Below, in pieces: positions 48,026 through 51,487 of a stretch of DNA of 51,487 bases; position 1 is the first letter of the stretch; each line of letters begins with the position of its first letter. The notes beneath the pieces were generated by a model. That model searched no databases and was not told the origin of the DNA. It was given only the letters and a program-made list of their open reading frames with translations. The position numbers and the translations under genes were made by a program. Source of the stretch: Chloroflexota bacterium (GTDB lineage Bacteria; Chloroflexota; Dehalococcoidia; Lucifugimonadales; GCA-2717565); NCBI GenBank assembly GCA_002717565.1, contig PBAZ01000017.1, forward strand, positions 1 to 51,487. The letters run 5' to 3'.

Positions 48026-48976
48026 TTATTCATTAGCTATTTGTACAATCACTTTTCCTTTAGAATGGCCTTGTTCGGCATGAAGGTGCGCGGAAGCAAT
48101 GTCCTCAAGTTGATAGATCGAATCAATAATCGTTCTAACGTGTCCCTCCTCAATCTGCTTGCTGATGATAGCTAAATCTTGCCCGTCCAACCGCGCGATC
48201 AATGTTTTTGCCTTTTTTCTGCCAACGATGGTTAGCAGCAGTGGTAAGAAGTCTCGCATATGTGGTGTGCTGGCGATGAATATCCCGTTAGGGGTCAAGA
48301 ACTTTTTAAAGGTTCCATAGGATCCGTGTCCAGCAGCGTCGAAAATTATATCGTATTGATTTTTTGAAAGTTGTTGATCAAGATTAGTTCGGTCAATTAC
48401 GGTTTTTGCGCCTAATGACTTGACCAGTGGGATGCTTGGTGTGCTACAAACGCCTGTGATATTTGATCCCCAATAATTACCGAGTTGGACAGCAAAAGTT
48501 CCCACTCCACCTGAAGCCCCATAAATCAAGATATTTTGATCAGGACCTATATTGCCCTTGTCTCGTAAAGCTTGTAGTGCTGTTAGTCCTGCGAGCGGAA
48601 CCCCCGCTGATTCTTGAAATGACATAGATTGGGGTTTATAGGCTAGCTTGGACTCTTCAACGCATATATATTCCGCATGCGCACCACCGATGGTTGCTCC
48701 TATGACTTGGTCTTGCAGTTTAAATTTAGTAATCGCGCTTCCTAGCTCTATAATTTCTCCAGAGAAATCTATACCCAGTATGTGGTTGCGGGGACGCATG
48801 AATCCGAATATCAAACGTAGTACGAAAAAACCATTCCGTATTTTCCAATCGATTGGGTTGATCGAACTGGCGTGTATCTTGACCAGAACTTGATTCGGTG
48901 AGGGAGTCGGTGTCTCAACTGATTGGACTTGGAGTTCCGCTGCTGGTCCATATTTTGGGAGAATTGCGGCTCGCAT
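48026..48976 (-). CDS. NAD(P)-dependent MDR family oxidoreductase (quinone reductase-like)
   Basis: IHASSINPIDWKIRNG, ILGIDFSGEIIELG, LIYGASGGVGTFAVQL. Confidence 0.92.
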   Translation of the reverse strand: MRAAILPKYGPAAELQVQSVETPTPSPNQVLVKIHASSINPIDWKIRNGFFVLRLIFGFMRPRNHILGIDFSGEIIELGSAITKFKLQDQVIGATIGGAHAEYICVEESKLAYKPQSMSFQESAGVPLAGLTALQALRDKGNIGPDQNILIYGASGGVGTFAVQLGNYWGSNITGVCSTPSIPLVKSLGAKTVIDRTNLDQQLSKNQYDIIFDAAGHGSYGTFKKFLTPNGIFIASTPHMRDFLPLLLTIVGRKKAKTLIARLDGQDLAIISKQIEEGHVRTIIDSIYQLEDIASAHLHAEQGHSKGKVIVQIANE

Positions 48977-48979
48977 AAG

Positions 48980-50230
48980 CTATGCCTCAGAACCTGTAAC
49001 TCCAGATTCTCCAGCCTTTTGTAGAGCGAATTTCGATGCGGGGGGAGCTAATAGCTCGTTCACGAGTGTTGCTGCCAGTAGTCCGTTAATGATTAATTCA
49101 CTGATAGGCAACAATTCAGGAATTTGTTCTACAAGGAGAGCAAGCCCCACCGTTACCCCAGCTATGGGCATAAGTGTCATTCCAAGGTAGCGAGTTACGA
49201 CTTTCGGGGCTCTTGATATTGTTGCTCCGAGCCATGCTCCTAGAAGTTTGCCACCAGTCCGTCCTACGATAAGTGCTATTACTAATACGCCTGAAGCTGT
49301 AAGAACGCTAAAGTCTAGGTGTGCGCCCGCGATGGTGAAGAATATAACGAAAATTAGCTCTTCTATATCCTTGGTAACTTCTATCAAGTTTTGATTGTTG
49401 CTCTGTAGGTTTGTAACTGTAAACCCGAGAGTCATATTAGTGATAATTGGGTGCAGATGGAGTGCTTCTGATACTCCGTGGGCTAGGACCAGCATTCCGA
49501 GTACCATGAGAAGTTTTTCTTTTCTGTCTCGGGCAAATCTCGATAACAGTAAAACTGGAAGTGCTGCAGCGGCTCCAAAGATCATAGATCCTGAGATACT
49601 TAGAAATTCCGTGAAAACAATTGACCCTATAGTTACTGTGCCTGACGTATCCATCAGTAATGCTGCAGTTCCCACAAATATTGCGCACGCTGATACTGCG
49701 AGGACGTTATCTAGCGCTACTACGCTTAGTAACGTATTGGTTAGCGGACCTTTTGCTTTGCTATCCGATATGATGGCTAGGGTGACTCCTGGAGCGGTGG
49801 CTAATGATATTCCACCGAGGATGAGGCCCATTGAAATCAAAGACTCGAAATTATTCGAATCTTCGGGTAGTACTAGTGGCCCCACTAGCAAGACAAGCAC
49901 TAGAACGAAGGTAAAGGCAAGGGCCCCTTCACATAGTATTATCAGGAAAATGTTTTTGAACAAACCCTTGAGTGCTGATAATGGGAGACTGCCGCCAATA
50001 GTATAGGCCATGTAAGCTAACCCTAAAGGTGTTATCAGGTGAGAGAATCCCGAGATGCTGTCATAGGATAATACATGGAATAACGATGGTCCCAATAGCA
50101 TTCCAGCTAGCAAGTAGCCTGATATGCTCGGCAAATTGATTTTCCTGATAACTAAGCCGCCTGCTAATCCTGCGATTATTAGTATACCTAAAGAAAAGAT
50201 AGAGTTGGTTATGACTGCGGATTCGTGCAC
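48980..50230 (-). CDS. Cation:proton antiporter (CPA2/Kef-type membrane domain)
   Basis: 416 aa, LPSISGYLLAGMLLGPSLF and ~12 TM segments. Confidence 0.87.
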   Translation of the reverse strand: MHESAVITNSIFSLGILIIAGLAGGLVIRKINLPSISGYLLAGMLLGPSLFHVLSYDSISGFSHLITPLGLAYMAYTIGGSLPLSALKGLFKNIFLIILCEGALAFTFVLVLVLLVGPLVLPEDSNNFESLISMGLILGGISLATAPGVTLAIISDSKAKGPLTNTLLSVVALDNVLAVSACAIFVGTAALLMDTSGTVTIGSIVFTEFLSISGSMIFGAAAALPVLLLSRFARDRKEKLLMVLGMLVLAHGVSEALHLHPIITNMTLGFTVTNLQSNNQNLIEVTKDIEELIFVIFFTIAGAHLDFSVLTASGVLVIALIVGRTGGKLLGAWLGATISRAPKVVTRYLGMTLMPIAGVTVGLALLVEQIPELLPISELIINGLLAATLVNELLAPPASKFALQKAGESGVTGSEA

Positions 50231-50331
50231 TTATAAGTCCTAATAGTCGAAAGTGAAAGCATTCACATAATGTCTAATGGTAACAGCTTCAAGCAGCCGA
50301 AGATAGTAGTAAAATAGTGGCTGATTAATCC

Positions 50332-51174
50332 TTATAGATCGGAAAAATTAGAAATATTTTTGATTTGCCCTTTATGACGAATTGCTGTGTAAGCCATGAC
50401 CAGTCCAAACACTGCCGTGGAGAACAGCACTATTGTCGCCCCGGACGATACGTCAATATAAAAACTCAGGTATATACCGAAAAGACCGCATAGTGATCCA
50501 ATAACCGACGATAAAATTACCATTCGCATGAAACTGTTTGTGAGTAATCTCGCAACTATTGGAGGGATTACTATTGCTGAAGCAATGAGAGTTACTCCGA
50601 GTACTTGCAGGGAAACTACTATTGTTGCTGCCAGAATTAAGGAAAAACCAGCGTCTACCCATCCGGTTGGTATCCCGTAGAACTGTGCTACTTCTTTGTC
50701 GAATGTTGTGAAAAGCAGTAATTTGTAGCCGAGGATAATTGTTGTTATGGATATAGCAGCAACAATTACTATAGCCCATAGATCCTGCTCCGAAACTCCA
50801 AGGATATTACCAAACAGGGCTGCATCAAAGCTACGAGTAAATGTTTTGTAACGGCTTATTATAGCTATTCCTAAAGCAAAGCTCGCCGTGGTAACAATAC
50901 CTATAGCTGCGTCTGCCGCTATTTCCTTGCGTCGGGTTGTCAATGTGATAATTAGTGCAGACAAAAATCCCCAAGCGCTTGCACCGATAAAAAAATTGAT
51001 AGACAGAACGTAACTGACGACTGCTCCTCCAAAAATTGCATGTGAAAGCCCATGCCCTATATATGCCATTTGCCTGAGGACTATATAAGTGCCAATCAAT
51101 CCGCACAAGCCACCGACTAAAGTGGCAGCCAAAAGGCCCCGCAGGAAAAATTCGTATTGCAGAGGTTCGAACAT
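50332..51174 (-). CDS. Metal ABC transporter permease (Zn/Mn type, ZnuB/MntB family)
   Basis: EFFLRGLLAATLVGGLCGLIGTYIVLRQMAYIGHGLSHAIFGGAV. Confidence 0.93.
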   Translation of the reverse strand: MFEPLQYEFFLRGLLAATLVGGLCGLIGTYIVLRQMAYIGHGLSHAIFGGAVVSYVLSINFFIGASAWGFLSALIITLTTRRKEIAADAAIGIVTTASFALGIAIISRYKTFTRSFDAALFGNILGVSEQDLWAIVIVAAISITTIILGYKLLLFTTFDKEVAQFYGIPTGWVDAGFSLILAATIVVSLQVLGVTLIASAIVIPPIVARLLTNSFMRMVILSSVIGSLCGLFGIYLSFYIDVSSGATIVLFSTAVFGLVMAYTAIRHKGQIKNISNFSDL

Positions 51175-51487
51175 TACGAATCCCTTTCGGTTCTTGATTC
51201 AGCGTCAAGATGGGGGCTTTCCGCTACTAAGGTCATACCTTGGTGTTCGATGACCAGTAGTTCGGTGTTATATGTTTTGAGAAAGTTCTGAGGTGTGAAA
51301 ATATCGGATGGTGAACCTTTAGCGATTATAGTGTTGTTTATGCAGACTACTGTCGGGAGATGGGCCGCTACTGCATTGATTTCGTGAGTGGTTAAGAGAA
51401 TGGTGATACCTTGGTGGTTAAGGTCATGGAGTAGGTGCATGACTTCGTCTCGAGTTTTTATATCTACCCCAGTTGTCGGTTCATCAA
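51174..51487 (-). CDS. Metal ABC transporter ATP-binding protein, N-terminus beyond the window
   Basis: Reading frame stays open to the window edge: DEPTTGVDIKTRDEVMHLLHDLNHQGITILLTTHEINAVAAHLP (Walker B/D-loop/H-loop); TAATG overlap with permease. Confidence 0.92.
   Translation of the reverse strand, partial: DEPTTGVDIKTRDEVMHLLHDLNHQGITILLTTHEINAVAAHLPTVVCINNTIIAKGSPSDIFTPQNFLKTYNTELLVIEHQGMTLVAESPHLDAESRTERDS

Noticed and set aside
48016-48042. Direct repeat TAGCTATTT x2 at the convergent gene junction
   Set aside because: Nine bases in AT-rich sequence, plausible by chance
49395-50006. 203-aa plus-strand ORF
   Set aside because: Antisense to the Kef-type antiporter, no domain features
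1-51487. CRISPR arrays, prophage, transposases or a secondary-metabolite megasynthase
   Set aside because: No regularly spaced repeats, phage structural genes, transposase/integrase motifs or PKS/NRPS domains found in the ORFs

Overview
The window is a gene-dense bacterial chromosomal segment with one tRNA-Arg(TCG) at the left edge and about 50 protein-coding genes on both strands. Most encode CoA/acyl metabolism and transport: 7 MFS transporters, 4 crotonase-fold (enoyl-CoA hydratase/isomerase) paralogs, 2 large tandem-fused CaiB/BaiF CoA-transferases, a thiolase-like/DUF35 pair, amidase, dehydrogenases, VOC proteins and hydrolases. There is also metal/metalloid handling (CopA-type ATPase, YHS protein, ArsM, Zn/Mn-type ABC transporter). 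The paralog expansion suggests a marine SAR202/Dehalococcoidia-like Chloroflexota, but this is inference only. I saw no phage, transposon, CRISPR or rRNA. The most interesting locus is ~23.6-27.6 kb: a CobD/HisC-like PLP enzyme, a LicC-like nucleotidyltransferase and a small membrane protein with a degenerate CDP-alcohol-phosphotransferase-like Asp pattern, flanked by LicD and DgkA. It may be an unconventional polar head-group or phospho-amino-alcohol pathway. Other points worth a second look: crotonase paralogs lacking the canonical Glu pair, an SDR with YxxxN instead of YxxxK, a Cys-less thiolase paired with DUF35, a PWHR alkyltransferase-like protein, a zinc-type ADH lacking the structural-zinc cysteines, and a 21-bp hairpin downstream of arsM.
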